Part shown: piece by piece, positions 9,767-21,110 of the stretch
How positions within the stretch are numbered: the stretch's first letter is position 1
Layout: each line of letters begins with the position of its first letter
NCBI GenBank assembly: GCA_035578155.1
Contig: JAPWDM010000009.1
Coordinates: 6,298,001-6,362,000 of the forward strand
Length of the DNA stretch: 64,000 nt
Source of the DNA: Brachynemurus nebulosus
Lineage: Eukaryota > Arthropoda > Insecta > Neuroptera > Myrmeleontidae
Reading direction: 5' to 3'
Notes under the pieces: generated by a model
Databases searched by the model: none
Told to the model about the DNA's origin: nothing
Seen by the model: the letters and a program-made list of their open reading frames with translations, nothing else
Position numbers and translations under genes: made by a program

Positions 9767-10887
9767 GGGGATATTTGCCAGAAAAAAAACATCAAAAATC
9801 TACCATTTTTATTATAATTATTTTTTTTATACAAATAAATATTTTATTAAAAAACTAAATATATAACATTATTTCTGCTAGTGATGAGCAAAATTAGTCT
9901 TGGTCTTGCAGTCTTGTCTTGGTCTTTTTGCAGAACCAAGCACAAGACTATGTATACCAAGAGCAAGACCAAGACTATAAGTATGGCTGCAAGACCAATA
10001 CCAAGACTCAAATGAGCAAGACCAAGACAAAAACAAGAAAAAAGCAAAACTCTTGCTAAACTATTTAAATAGTTTGAAAGTATAATTAATACCGTAAAGA
10101 GAGAAAATTCTGATTTTAGAAGGAAAAAATTCGTTAATAATAAAATGCAAGGAAGTGCAAGATTCTTTAGCAATACCAAGACTGCATTTTGCAAGACCAA
10201 GACCAAGATCAAGACTGAAACTGCTCTAGTAAGACCAAGACCAAGATTCTTAATGCAAGAACAAGACCAAGACCAAGACTGCCAAGTCTTGGTCTTAGTC
10301 TTGCATTTGCTCATCACTAGTTTCTGCATGTCTTGAGAATACAAGAAAAATTTAAAAAAAAAAAAATAAATAAAAAAGTTAGAGATTTTTCCACCTTGAT
10401 GATTCCTCGCGTTCTGAAATCCCCAGTGAACCAAAATCAAAAAAATCAAGAATTTTCTAAAAATATACATATACAGTTATGGCACTAACTAGGATCTAAG
10501 AAAAAAAATAAAGAACCAGCAAAAATAGCATTTTGAAAATAAATTTTCAAAAATTACCGCTTTTTCTAGACTATAAATAGTCGCCATTTTGAAAATATAT
10601 TACAGAATCAAAAGATCCTCCTAGTTTCTGCCAAAATGACGGTGTCGAGGAATAACATGCACATATCTCGATGAGGAACGATGTCGAAAAACGTATAACT
10701 TTCGAGAAAATAGCATTTAAAATTTTTAATTTAAATTGAATTATAGTAAAGTGCGTGCACTAAAATGCCCATAACTTTTTTATTTTTAATTTTTTTTTTA
10801 AATAAAATTTTAGGGGAATATTTCTAACACCTTAAGAAACATAATTATGAGGGAAAAAAATCGATTTCTTTTTTACCAAATGTCCCC
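9767..10887. mobile_element. TTAA-target TIR element (family T1), complete, with nested hAT
   Basis: It is flanked by TTAA at 9763-9766 and 10888-10891. The ends are GGGGATATTTGCC and the complement of GGGGACATTTGG. The body includes GATGATTCCTCGCGTTCTG and a stretch near 10640 reading CGGTGTCGAGGAATAA, both matched in inverse order in the copy at 25433-26338. TTAA duplication suggests the piggyBac or Kolobok groups. No transposase frame is present. The 441-bp hAT MITE at 9879 inserted later. Confidence 0.72.
9879..10319. mobile_element. hAT-type MITE built of CAAGACCAAGAC repeats
   Basis: The ends are TAGTGATGAGCAAA and its exact complement TTTGCTCATCACTA. The flanking octamers are atttctgc (9871-9878) and gtttctgc (10320-10327), matching at 7 of 8. 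The interior is dominated by CAAGACCAAGAC on one side and its complement TCTTGGTCTTG on the other, so the element can fold back extensively. The long leucine/valine-rich frame across it is a product of the repeats, not a protein gene. Confidence 0.8.
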
Positions 10888-10891
10888 TTAA

Positions 10892-11700
10892 GAAATTGTA
10901 ATTTTGTATAATGTTAATCCGAGAAGCGACTAATCCGATTTTAAGATTATCATATTCACTTAATGACGCGACACGTTAAATAATTTTCTTAAAGTATTTC
11001 CTTTACAAATCTTAATTACTGACTAATTACTTTAATGATGCCGTAACACTAGTAATTTTAATTAAATTTTAACGATATTTTACTTTACCAAAAATTTTGC
11101 CCTATATACTAGTCAGTAATATAAAATAGAAATACGCTCAAAATGCGACCAATTGCTACTTTGTAATATTGTAAATCAATACAATAACCGTGGTATCCGT
11201 AGTAACTTAACTTTTTTGAGAAAAAACTACAAAATTTTGTAATCAAAAAAAAAAAAAAATGATATTGGTGATATTTTCAAAATACGTACCCATATTATAC
11301 AAATTATGTTCTGTAAAAAATATGGTCCTGTTTACTGACAGCACGTCAGACGTAAAAAATAAGTGTCAAGCAAAAAAAAGAGGCGCCAAATTCCAAATTT
11401 TGCCGCCCGCACTGAATGTTGATTATTAATTCTGTCTTAATTTCAGTTTCGTAACTAAAATAATCTTAAGTGTTTTATAACACATATAAATGCGAAGTCG
11501 GTACCGCCATTAATCAACGTTACAATGATTAATCCTCGGAACAAACCTTCTTCCGAACTGAAATGAAACAAGAACGGAAACTGAAACTGAACTGAGAACT
11601 AATATGACCGTCTAAAAGGCCCTTTAAACTTAAATAAAATTCTTGTATGAAATATGAAGCATGTGACAGGAAATTATTCCTTTAAAAGTAAATTCTGAGA
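10892..11700. other. No recognisable feature
   Basis: About 800 bp of AT-rich sequence. No domain-bearing frame, RNA gene or repeat boundary was seen. Confidence 0.5.
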
Positions 11701-12060
11701 AATTCGCTATGTTACACAGGGTGCTGTGACAGAGATATTAACTTCCCATAGGAAGTTATTGTAATGGGTCCGATTTTACGAATCACTAATTTTGACATAT
11801 CTCCACGCTTCAAGGTCACTAGAATCCGAATCCATCGTTTTTAGCGTGATGTCTGTGCGTGCGTGCGTTCGTTCGTTCGTTCGTTCGTTCGTTCGTGAAT
11901 TTTTTTTCGTCTCGCATATCTCGAGAACAAATGATGATATCAACTCCGGACTAATTTCATTAGATGCGTAATCAAAAAATGAAGACCGGATAAAGTTTTC
12001 AGCAAATTCGGATTAGCGGTTTGTTTTTTGTGGTAAAAAAAAAAAAAAAAAAAAAAAAAC
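11701..12060 (-). repeat. Helentron-like 5' end fragment, then (CGTT)n-bearing repeat and poly(A)
   Basis: AGAAATTCGCTATGTTACAC then AGGGTGCTGTGACAGAGATA (11701-11740) is the reverse complement of the family's 5' end. It is followed by unrelated sequence holding a (CGTT)n tract (about 11857-11896) and an A-run (about 12034-12059). Confidence 0.5.
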
Positions 12061-12199
12061 AGAATTAACTTTATTAAGATAACATAGATTATATGGATTT
12101 TTTACCATAACACTTTAATTAATAATATACATAATTTATTCTTGAATGCATCACATCGAATACATGTTTGAAATATTTCGACCAAGGTCGTTGCAGCTG

Positions 12200-12282
12200 T
12201 GATACATATTTGAATTTTGAATACATCTACCGATGCGGGTACGGATGCGGATAATATCTGCGGATGCGAATATTTAAAAAGA
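12200..12282. repeat. Left part of a GCGGATGCG-rich repeat interrupted by nested elements
   Basis: GATGCGGGTACGGATGCGGA then TATCTGCGGATGCGAATATT. A matching block with the same hexamer in both orientations occurs at 13718-13806. The pogo-like MITE and element K lie between them, so the two blocks are probably one older element split by later insertions. Confidence 0.45.
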
Positions 12283-13535
12283 CAGGTAAACCTTTTTTTA
12301 TGCGGTTTTTTTTGTGCGAATTTTTTAGTGGGATTTTGTTATGCGATTTTCGAAAAAATTTCCATAAAAGTGCATAATATTAAATCAAAAGTAAGAGAAG
12401 GTAAGAAGATTAAACATAAACTATAATAACTTGCTTTGAAAAAATCAACTTTTAATGGTTTTTAATCATTTAATCAGTAAGGTAACGGGCCTAGTTTCTG
12501 ACCTTTTAAGAGTGACGGCTGAGGTTAAACGACAGTATTAAATATAAGTTTAAACTTAAGAGACAATTAATAATTTTATCAACTAGTTTATGGCTTTCAA
12601 AATAAAGTCATACAAGAAAAATAATTATTTGAATTGAATTAATAATTTAAATTAATGTTTTAAAAATTGACAAAAAGGACCCAGTTTTTGACCTTCAAAA
12701 TTTCTCATGTGACAGTTTTTGACCCTGACAGTGGCCTAGTTTCTGATCCTTAAATTTAAAAATACAGTTTTTTAAAATTTAATTTATAAATAATTTTTTA
12801 TTGATAAAAATGAATGTTTAATGTTATATACTTTATGAAAAATAACAAAAACTAACCGAAGATAACTGTAAATAACAAAATAACTAACAAAAACTGGTTA
12901 GAATTTAATTGGGCCATACCACTTTAGAAGTGAGCCTAGTAATTGACCCTCATATTTCAATAATAAAAATCATTCTAAGGTATTTTATAAATATTTTAAA
13001 ATAAATTTTAAACAAATATTAACCTACTCATATATTTTTAATTAAGTTTTCATACTTACATGATGAATATTGAACAGATCAAAATGAGTACTTTGTAACA
13101 TAAACTGTTAGGAAACTACCAAAAAAATAGTTTTTACACACATTTTAAACTTAAAAAATTTTTTTTATTTAGTTAATATATTCTAAACTTTTTAAATTGC
13201 TGTTCATTAGACACAGAATAGCTTACTTTAAATTAAGAATTTTTTTTTTCTTATTTAAAATATAGTTTTTTTATTAATTTATAACAAAGTTGAAAAGTTC
13301 AGAAACTGGGCCAGGGTCAATTACCGGGTCTTTTACCTTATTACAGATGTATTTTTCATAATTTTCATAATATTATAAAAATGAAATAAAACGTTCTCAT
13401 GTGTAAATGAATACTTTATCTTGTTTAAAAAAGTAACTTCTAAGCAAATCGTGAGGTTTTGAGCGTTCTAAGTTATGTATTTTCTCTAAAACTTTATTTA
13501 TGTGGTCCCGATCCACTGTGCATAAAAAAAGTTGT
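12283..13535. mobile_element. pogo/Tigger-like MITE, copy 3, split by element K
   Basis: The left end CAGGTAAACCTTTTTTTATG and body TGCATAATATTAAATCAAAA run to 12479 (TTTAATCAGTA). The body resumes at 13339 with ACAGATGTATTTTTCATA. The right end, CACTGTGCATAAAAAAAGTT, is decayed. Compared with intact copies, about 45 bp of the pogo-like sequence is missing at the junction. Confidence 0.55.
12480..13338. mobile_element. Element K, copy 1: 859-bp motif-rich element with TA flanks
   Basis: It is bounded by TA-AGGTAA on the left and TTACCT-TA on the right. The left end is AGGTAACGGGCCTAGTTTCT, and the right end is the complement of AGGTAAAAGACCCGGTAATT. A second copy at 59190-60048 is inverted, also exactly 859 bp, and appears about 95 percent identical by eye. 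Variants of CTAGTTTCTGACC and TAATTGACC recur at both ends and in the interior (near 12492, 12681, 12716, 12730, 12944 and 13304). No protein frame exists, so it is non-autonomous. The superfamily is unidentified. Confidence 0.7.
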
Positions 13536-14231
13536 TTTTTTTTTTAAATATGGACCAAACTATATACTTTTTATAGCTACTTTGAATATATTTTTTGGGC
13601 GAAATTTAATAATTTTTATTTTGACTATTTCGTAACAAAAGATAAAAAAAAATTAAATTTTAAAAAGGGTAAGTTATGTACTATAGAAATAAAAGTTTTG
13701 TTATTATTGGACCGATTATTGAAATCCGCATCCGCACACGCACTAAAATGGTGCGGATGCGATTGCAAATGTTCCGCATTTGTAGATGCGAATGCGGATA
13801 TTTGCAACAACCCTAATCTCGACAACAGTGTATGAATTTCTCCAAATTACTCCCATTTCCGGCGACTGAACTGAACTTGCACCTACCTACGTCAGTCATT
13901 CATCAAAAGAGGAAGCTTTAAAAATATATTTTCTTTACAAATTCTCTCGTACACGTTTGAAAAAGGCCACGAAGCCCTAAAAAATATCCGGAACGTTACG
14001 TAACTAGGTAATAAACTTTACTGTGCGAAAATGTTCGTTCAATATAATAATTAAACTCGATAACTTTTTCACAATGGAATCTTCAAAAAGTTGATACCCA
14101 CCCATACTTGTAATGAAATTTTTGTTTAAAATTATGAAAATTTACTGGGCAATTACACACTCTATTTATTTCGTTAAATTTTAACGAAATAAACTCACCA
14201 AAACGTATCATTACATATGAGTTGCCGAAAA
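13536..14231. other. No gene seen; holds the right block of the GCGGATGCG repeat (13718-13806)
   Basis: Apart from the block ATCCGCATCCGCACACGCAC...GGTGCGGATGCG near 13718-13806, this stretch has no recognisable feature. Confidence 0.45.
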
Positions 14232-14760
14232 GCAAAGTCAGTTATATCCAAAAAAAATAAAAAACTGAGATTTTAGTTGCTATGGATACTTCAGTTCATC
14301 TGCTATATGTTCACGTTGAGAAACAGTTCTAAAAAAAATTTTATCCCACTGAAAATAAGTGAAGAAAAATGACGAAGGATGCAAAACCAGTTATATCCCA
14401 ATTGGCCACAGTTCCAAAATCAGTTCAATCCTTTAACAGTTTCAAAATAAGTTACATCCCACAGACAATAATGGCTGCCCTCTAAATGCAGCAGCAAAAC
14501 CAGTTTCATCCTTCACTAACCTAGTACATACATGTACTTTAGTTTCAGTAGTAGAGTGACTATTTTTGCAGTATCCTATAAAGACTTAAATTATTGTCAT
14601 TTTTACTACATAAAATTGTTCTAGAACTAAAAATATATTCATTCTTTTACCTTCTACCAGGTTTTTGATTGCTTTTGCATGTTAGAAAGTCCAAAATGGC
14701 TGACACTTCATTTCCAAAACCAGTTATATCCAACTGACAGTTCCAAAATAAGTTACGTGG
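14232..14760. repeat. Cluster of AAAACCAGTTATATCC motifs
   Basis: Seven variants of AAAACCAGTTATATCC lie in the same orientation within about 530 bp (near 14234, 14388, 14420, 14445, 14489, 14714 and 14742). Spacing is irregular, so it is not a tandem array. Repeated motifs of this kind occur near the ends of several DNA transposons in this window, but no inverted termini could be defined here. Confidence 0.5.
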
Positions 14761-14973
14761 GTTTTATTTATTTAAATATAATTTATTGTTTGTGCTTTCC
14801 ATACATTATACAGATTATTACTAGGAATCAACATGAATTTAATACGTTTTTAGTCGAATTTTCTCCGAAAAATTAGACTTATACAGTCTATACGATAAGA
14901 GGTGCGAGAGGCGAGAGTAGAGGCGCTATCCGTTTTCGGACCCGTAGAACACGAATATGTAGAAAAAAAAATG

Positions 14974-14977
<4 letters not shown>

Positions 14978-15041
<64 letters not shown>
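14978..15041. repeat. (TA)n microsatellite
   Basis: About 64 bp of TA alternation between an AT-rich segment and the GC-richer minisatellite that follows. Confidence 0.93.
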
Positions 15042-15044
<3 letters not shown>

Positions 15045-15059
15045 CCCGCCACCTTTTAA

Positions 15060-15960
15060 TTTGTGTAGGGCCCCCCTATGGAAGTTAAGAGATGAAGTTT
15101 GGTAAATGGGGCTCATTTTCGAGGCACCTCATACTATCAAAGTGGGATCAAATTTTGGGCAAATTTTTTTTCTGACCCGACCTTTAAGGGGGTGGTGGGG
15201 GGCGGAAAAGCAATAAAACTTTTTCAAACCGGTTTTAAATAATGTTTCGGTCAATTATCTACAACATATCCAAAATTCAGCTTCCTAGGATGATATGGTG
15301 GGAGTAGAGGGGGGAAAAAACGATTTTCGCTGGATCTAACAGGCCCCCAGCCCCCCAGAATTAACGTAGAGGGTTGAAATTTGGTGTGTTGATAAAGTTC
15401 GTACCTAGGTTGTGCTTTTTGGAGGTTTTAATATTTTACCCCCACCCCCCTCATTTTTAAGCTACAATTTCATGCATTTTCGACGTTTTCGAAGTTTGTA
15501 CCACTCGCACAGGTCACCCGAATAAACCTAGAGGGCTGAAATTTTGTATTCGGAATGAGTTAGTATCAAGGGGGTGCCTTTTGGGGGTCTCGACTTTTAA
15601 CCCCTACCCCCACCATTTTTATACCCAAAAGAACATGATTTTTCTCGTTTTTTAACAGTTTCGTTCGGGTCAAAATCTCCCCAAATAAACCTAGAGGGCT
15701 GAAATTTGGTGTACAGGTTAAGCTAATAGCCAGACACTGTTTTTTGGAGGTTTCAACTTTTAACCCTTACCCCCACGATTTTGACGCCAATATTTCCTTA
15801 ATTTTTTTGCTTGTTTTCTAACACGTCTAGAGACTCCATAAGGAAACCTAGAGGGCTGAAATTTTGTACGTGTATTCAGTTAGTATCCAGCTAGTACCTT
15901 GTAGGGAGTCCGCATCACTTTTCCCCCCACTTCTCCCATTTTTACATCGGAATTGAATGC
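15060..15960 (+). repeat. Minisatellite of about 160 bp unit (at least 4 degenerate copies)
   Basis: The phrase CCTAGAGGGCTGAAATTTTG or a close variant recurs near 15365, 15527, 15690 and 15847, i.e. every 157-163 bp. Each unit then carries a TTTTGGAGGTTT-like block and a C-rich block (TTTAACCCCTACCCCCACCA). A more diverged unit may precede at about 15080. No long frame runs through the array. The C-rich blocks stand out against the AT-rich surroundings. Confidence 0.75.
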
Positions 15961-17470
15961 TATTGTTAAATGTGTTTTAAAAGCATTATGTTTATTCTAA
16001 ATACAAGTAGGCGAATAGTAATTTTAAAAAATTTAAAAAAAAGTGAACTTACTTTTATGACAAATGAAATACATACATATTAAGTAATTTAAAAATGTTA
16101 TTAAAGTCACTGTTTATTTATAAATTAGGAATTTTGGATTTTTAGTATTTATAAAATATAAATTTTGGATTTTTTTGGAAAGAAAAAATATCTTTATAAA
16201 GGCCTTCCAGTTTACTATTGAAGGTCCTTTTTTAATATTTAAAACTAAAACATAAAGGCAATTAGCGGATAAACATGGGCAGGAATGTCGTCGTACGAAT
16301 TGTGTTGGCTTTTTTTCTGCTACCTGTTTTCGGCACAAAATTGAAATTTACTGAGATACAGCCCTTAAATACTTAAAACCTTTTTTTAAAGCCTCGATCA
16401 GCCGAACACTCATCACCAGTTTTGAAACCAACAAAATGACAATTCGGTTGTAGACTTTCAATCACATTTCGCTTGTAGACATTCAATACCGAAGATGAAG
16501 GGGAAAATTCGACTACCGTGATGGGGCCCCGCTGCTCACGGCGTTTTTTTGACATCAAAACCATGCAATGATTTATTATTGTAATACAGCTAACAGTTTT
16601 TGTTGAATAACTCGAAATCGTTTGAGATGCACATAGCTGGTTTTGGAATTGGACGACTCATATATAAACCTATTATTAATAAAATGCCTTAGTAAACTCT
16701 GTAACAAAAATTTTCCATTCAAATACACCCAACCCGTTTTTTACACAGTAGATACGCTCCACAGAAATTTGTATAAAAAAAAAAATTGTAAGTGTGCTTT
16801 AGATCACGTGACTGAAGTAAAAACGTTACAAATGAATGTTTGAAGTCAATAACGAGTTCAAGATTAAATAGTATCAGGATAAAACTAGAATCCATAAGAA
16901 GTCAAGGTAGATCCCAGTGCAATAATTCGGTTCAAGTATCCATAAATTTTTTTTTTTTGGCCATTTTCAAAAATAATTTATACCTTGTTTCAAATACAAT
17001 TGATCATGAGTCAAAGTTAAAAGATTCTATTCTTTTCTAAAAACAAACTGCAATTTTAAAATTTACGTAAGTGCAATAATGAAAGAGATAAAGCCAAGAA
17101 AACGGAAATTATTTAAATTCATAAGTGATGAAGCATGGTTAACTGAAATGGACCATATTTATTATCTATTTATTATAAAATAATTAAATGCATAGCAAAT
17201 GTGATTTCAACTGTTTTAATTTTAAAATTTATTTTGATTTAAATAATTCACCGTTGAGAGATTTACTTTGTGAAATTTCTTTTTAATTATTGAAAAATAT
17301 TTAAATCTTAAATTACTTTGTCAATTTCACGAAATTAAAATTATATCAGAGTAGATTGACGAAGATAAATGATGAGAATTTATAGGTAAGAAAGATATGT
17401 AAGAGGGGTGTAAGTAATGTTATTGAAATTGAATTGGGAAAACCCATAAATTTTTGTTTCGAAACAACTG
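15961..17470. other. No recognisable gene; includes one copy of a 33-bp dispersed repeat (16979-17011)
   Basis: AT-rich sequence. A short minus-strand frame near 16373-16564 is GC-richer but has no recognisable domain. At 16979-17011 the reverse strand reads ACTCATGATCAATTGTATTT, and this repeat is also found near 45285 and 63185. Confidence 0.45.
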
Positions 17471-17572
17471 TACGTGTAAAGATGAATTTTTTCATCTCTA
17501 TACGTCCCGGGCTCAAGTCGCGTCATGACAGTGGCTGTAATAGCTGAATTCCCTTCTGGAAATTCACTAAAA
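17471..17572 (+). repeat. Helentron-like 3' end with a short palindrome in place of the TA core
   Basis: CCCGGGCTCAAGTCGCGTCA, GTGGCTGTAATAGCTGAATT and the terminal hairpin with AAATTCACTAA match the 3' block of the family. Just upstream, ACGTGTAAAGATGAA is inverted as TTCATCTCTATACGT, where full copies have (TA)n. Confidence 0.55.
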
Positions 17573-18168
17573 CGTGTTTAACTTTGAACTCACTTTTGTT
17601 GTGTCGACTATGCTACCCAGCCAATCCTTCAAAGGTCCACCCAGCCAAGTTAGTGACTATTTCTATAAGGCATTGTCTAGTGTCGATTTAAATTTTTTTT
17701 TTATTTTCCTTTCTAAACATCTCAGCAGTGTTTTGTTTAGAATTTTGCTCTAAAAATTTCTATACAACATACTTGAAATGTTTAAATTTTCCAAAATGAT
17801 TAGACCAAACGACAGTTACTCTTAAAGCACCTATTCTTATTACGATAAAACAACTCTAATAAAATTCGAATGACATTTATAGCGCTTTTGTAAACACTAA
17901 TCAACCAATACGATTGTGGATATTCCGTCAGAACCGGTTATATGTATATAGAAACCTCTGGGGAACATCATGTTCAAATTGACAAAATACTCAATATCAA
18001 TATCTGACGTTAAGTATATATTGCGAGATATTATTTTCTCAAAATAACAAATTCAATTACAAAATGAAAATATAAAAACATATCAAAACAGCCAACAACT
18101 ATATTTTTCCCCGTTTTTTTTTTCGAATTGCTGAAAGCATTATAGAAATGAGGATACAAAACATTACA
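17573..18168. other. No recognisable feature
   Basis: AT-rich spacer. No coding, RNA or repeat signal is clear. Confidence 0.5.
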
Positions 18169-18420
18169 TTTTTGCTTTCGATATTATTAAAGTAATGGAA
18201 ACATGCATAGTGATAACTTTTCCTCAACAATTGTCATTTCATGTTGGTGTCTCTACATGCCCAAGGATCCCATCATATGGCATAACTCCGAAACTATTCT
18301 GTCTGGTAAACTGTGCAATCTGGTTCCTATGTGGTAAGCTCAAATTCACTTTAAGGAATGGATGAAAATATTTTTACGAGTACGAGGAAGCTGTGCTGTA
18401 TGCCACTCCCCACTGCACTG
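18169..18420 (-). repeat. Repeat family R, partial inverted copy
   Basis: It reads in reverse as CCAGTGCAGTGGGGAGTGGC, then ACAGCACAGCTTCCTCGTAC, ending in a diverged TTGCTTTCGA block. The 5' and 3' parts match the copies at 21862, 47489 and 54238, but the middle is shortened. Confidence 0.5.
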
Positions 18421-18447
18421 GTACTTTTACCTCGACTCACATCCTTA

Positions 18448-19286
18448 TCCTTATTAATATTATAAATGCGAAAGTGAGTTTATTTGTTTGTTTGTTTGAC
18501 TTTCACGCCTCAACAGCTTAACCAATCAACTTGAAACTTTGCACAGACGTTGCTTGCGGGCCAGAGACGGTTATAGGCTACTTTTTATTTCGGGGAAATA
18601 TTTCATTCCCGCGGGTAAATGCATTAAATTACAACAGCTGACTATTAAAAAACGGATAAATGATTTCAAACTTTGTATATTGCTAACAGAAGGGATGAGA
18701 AAGGACACAAACTACTTTATACCTCGGGAAATTTCCTGTGGGAAATTTCATTCCTGTGGAAAAATATATTTTAAATGAAACAAAAAATGATAATAGACAA
18801 ATATGACGATATACAGCGATAAACATAGGTTATTTTTTATCCCGATAAAATATCTCATTCCCGAGGGAAAATGTATTTAAAACGAAACAATGAAATAACA
18901 ACTAACTATTAAGAAAAAGCATGATTGATTTCAAACTTTGCATACTGTTTACAGAGACGATGAGAAAGGACACAGACTATATACTTTCTATCCCGGGAAA
19001 GTATCTAACTCCCGTGGAAAGTCTTATTCCCGTGGGAAAATATATATTTAAAACAGTATAAAAAAGAATCATTGATTTCTTTTGAACTTGGCATGTTGTT
19101 AAAGGAATGTTATAGTCTATTTTTTGCCCAGGAAAAATATTGAATTTCTGTGGGAAAATTCCAAAGAAAAAAGTAATAATTCCTACTCGACGCGTAATAG
19201 CGACGTGATGAAAGTACATTTTATATGTTTTAACTAGATGCCATAATTTCAAATTCCACGCGGGCGAAGCCGCGGGTAACAGCTAG
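18448..19286 (+). mobile_element. Non-autonomous Helitron
   Basis: It starts TCCTTATTAATATTATAAAT and ends with a GC hairpin (CGCGGGCGAAGCCGCG) about 10 bp before CTAG, followed by T. A 5' TC, a 3' hairpin plus CTAG, and insertion between A and T without duplication define Helitrons. This ending is a form I recall from insect genomes. The interior holds three degenerate repeats of TGATTTCAAACTTTGCATA followed by a CCCGGGAAA-type block, 140-260 bp apart. No Rep/helicase frame is present. Confidence 0.8.
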
Positions 19287-19743
19287 TAATTTATATTATG
19301 AAACAGTTAACGGAAATTGTGTTTAGAAAGCTTTGATTATGCTGCATGTATCTTAATCTTTAGAATTGTGTTTCCAATTTTTATGGAGAGGGCAAGAATT
19401 CAAAAAAATTTATCAACCTACGATGAAAACTAAATATTAAAACAAAACACAATATTGATACTTTGATCTTTCAGAAGTGGAAAATATGTTCGATATCGTT
19501 GAGTTTCTCTTCAAAGAAAATGTTAATTATAAAATGGACAAAATTTCGTGTTTTTCTTTGAGATGAAAATCAAGTTTTGTCATATTTTTTCTTCTTTTTT
19601 TTTCTTAGTTACTTTAAGGAGATTGTAATACTAGGAAAAATATGATGAAAAATGATTTCCATCTTTACTAGGAAGTCTATTGTTAAAAAAAAAGTGTTTA
19701 TTTATCAACAATAACAGTAAGAAAACTGAATTTTCATTACAGG
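19287..19743. other. No recognisable feature
   Basis: AT-rich spacer between the Helitron and the pogo-like MITE. Confidence 0.5.
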
Positions 19744-19745
19744 TA

Positions 19746-20193
19746 CAGCAAAAATTATTTTTATGCAGTCCTTTTTTATATAAACTTTTAAAAAAATTTT
19801 TTTTTTAATGTCCATCAAAGTACATAATGAGAAATAAAAGTAAGAAAAGATTGAATATTAATTTGCGATAAAGTTACTTACTGATTGTTTTCAAGTATTT
19901 AATCAGTACATTGCATAAGAATATGAGTTATTGCATTATTAATGTTTTTACATATGTATTTATCGTAATTTTTATAATATTATAAAAATGAAATAAAATG
20001 TTCCCATGTGTAAATTAACGTTTTCTTTATCTTGTTTAGAAACGCAACTTCTAAAAAAAATCGTTAGGTTTTGAGCGTTTTGAGTTACGTAGAGCGAACT
20101 ATACTTTTTACAGCTGTTTATAAAGTTTCTGAATATTTTTTTGTGCGATTTTTTATGCGGTCTTTATTCACTACATAAAAAAAGGTTATGCTG
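19746..20193. mobile_element. pogo/Tigger-like MITE, copy 4, uninterrupted
   Basis: The ends TA-CAGCAAAAATTATTTTTAT and AAAAAAAGGTTATGCTG-TA give CAG...CTG termini and a TA target duplication. It is 448 bp and is the best reference for the empty sites in the interrupted copies at 8307 and 12283. No coding capacity. Confidence 0.68.
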
Positions 20194-20195
20194 TA

Positions 20196-21110
20196 CACCC
20201 AAATGACAAAATTATAATTTATGCTGTCATTGTAATGTTGGTCAATGTTGGTCCATCGAAAAAAATTCAAGTATATTTTTATCCAAACTAAAATAGCGGA
20301 TAATCGAAGCCGCGACAGGTAAATTTGCGGTAGAGGAAGTATTGCTATGTAATTATTTCTATTAGGGTAAGTGCGGGAGAGATGCCGCAGTATTGCTACA
20401 GTTCGTCCGTTGATTGATAGATGGCGCTATTAATGGACGCTAATATAAATATTTGATATCAATTAAATGCATATTAAATGTAAAATCAATTGTTTTAATT
20501 CTAAAGTTTATTTTGATTTATTTTCGCTTCCATTGATTTATTGAATTTTAACAGCCAGCAAAGAATAGAAACTAATTGATAGGTAATAATAATGAAAGTA
20601 AAGTAATGAATACAAATATTACCTGATTTAATCGTATGAATGCTCTTATATTAACGGAGAGACAGACAGACATGTATGGTGGGGTGTGTACCGGTTCAAA
20701 GTAGCGAAATTTCATCGTTTGAGAAACTAATCGACTTGTATATCATGTACAACCAACATTACAATTAAATTCATGTTTAAAACGAACATAAGTAATGTAC
20801 GAGTATGTTGTTTTGGATTCAAGCAGGTCGTACACATTAACTAATCTAGTAATACGTATTTATATTCTACATATATAATTATCCCTTGTAACTCCTCAGC
20901 CGTCTGGCCCCTATAATACCGCTCTCTCATTTTAATTGGGACCACAATCATCTTAAATTACACCAATAAAGTATATGGGAGTTAATCATTTGGGATTTAT
21001 CAATGTTAATCGAAATTACCGTAGTAGTTTTTAATCAAACAACATGTGTAACACAAATATTATACTATTAGTATGAAACGGGCTTTGTGCGTCTTAACGT
21101 TGTTATACTA
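20196..21110. other. No recognisable gene
   Basis: AT-rich sequence. About 20462-20530 resembles 17182-17260 (TTAAATGCATA and TTTATTTTGATTTA shared), so a short unclassified repeat pair is likely. Nothing else stands out. Confidence 0.4.

Noticed and set aside
9847..10470. 207-codon minus-strand frame rich in Leu and Val
   Set aside because: It runs across the CAAGAC-repeat hAT MITE and both flanks. The periodic sequence is a by-product of the DNA repeat.
18448..19286. CRISPR-like array in the Helitron interior
   Set aside because: The repeats are long, degenerate and irregularly spaced, and the sequence is clearly eukaryotic transposon DNA.
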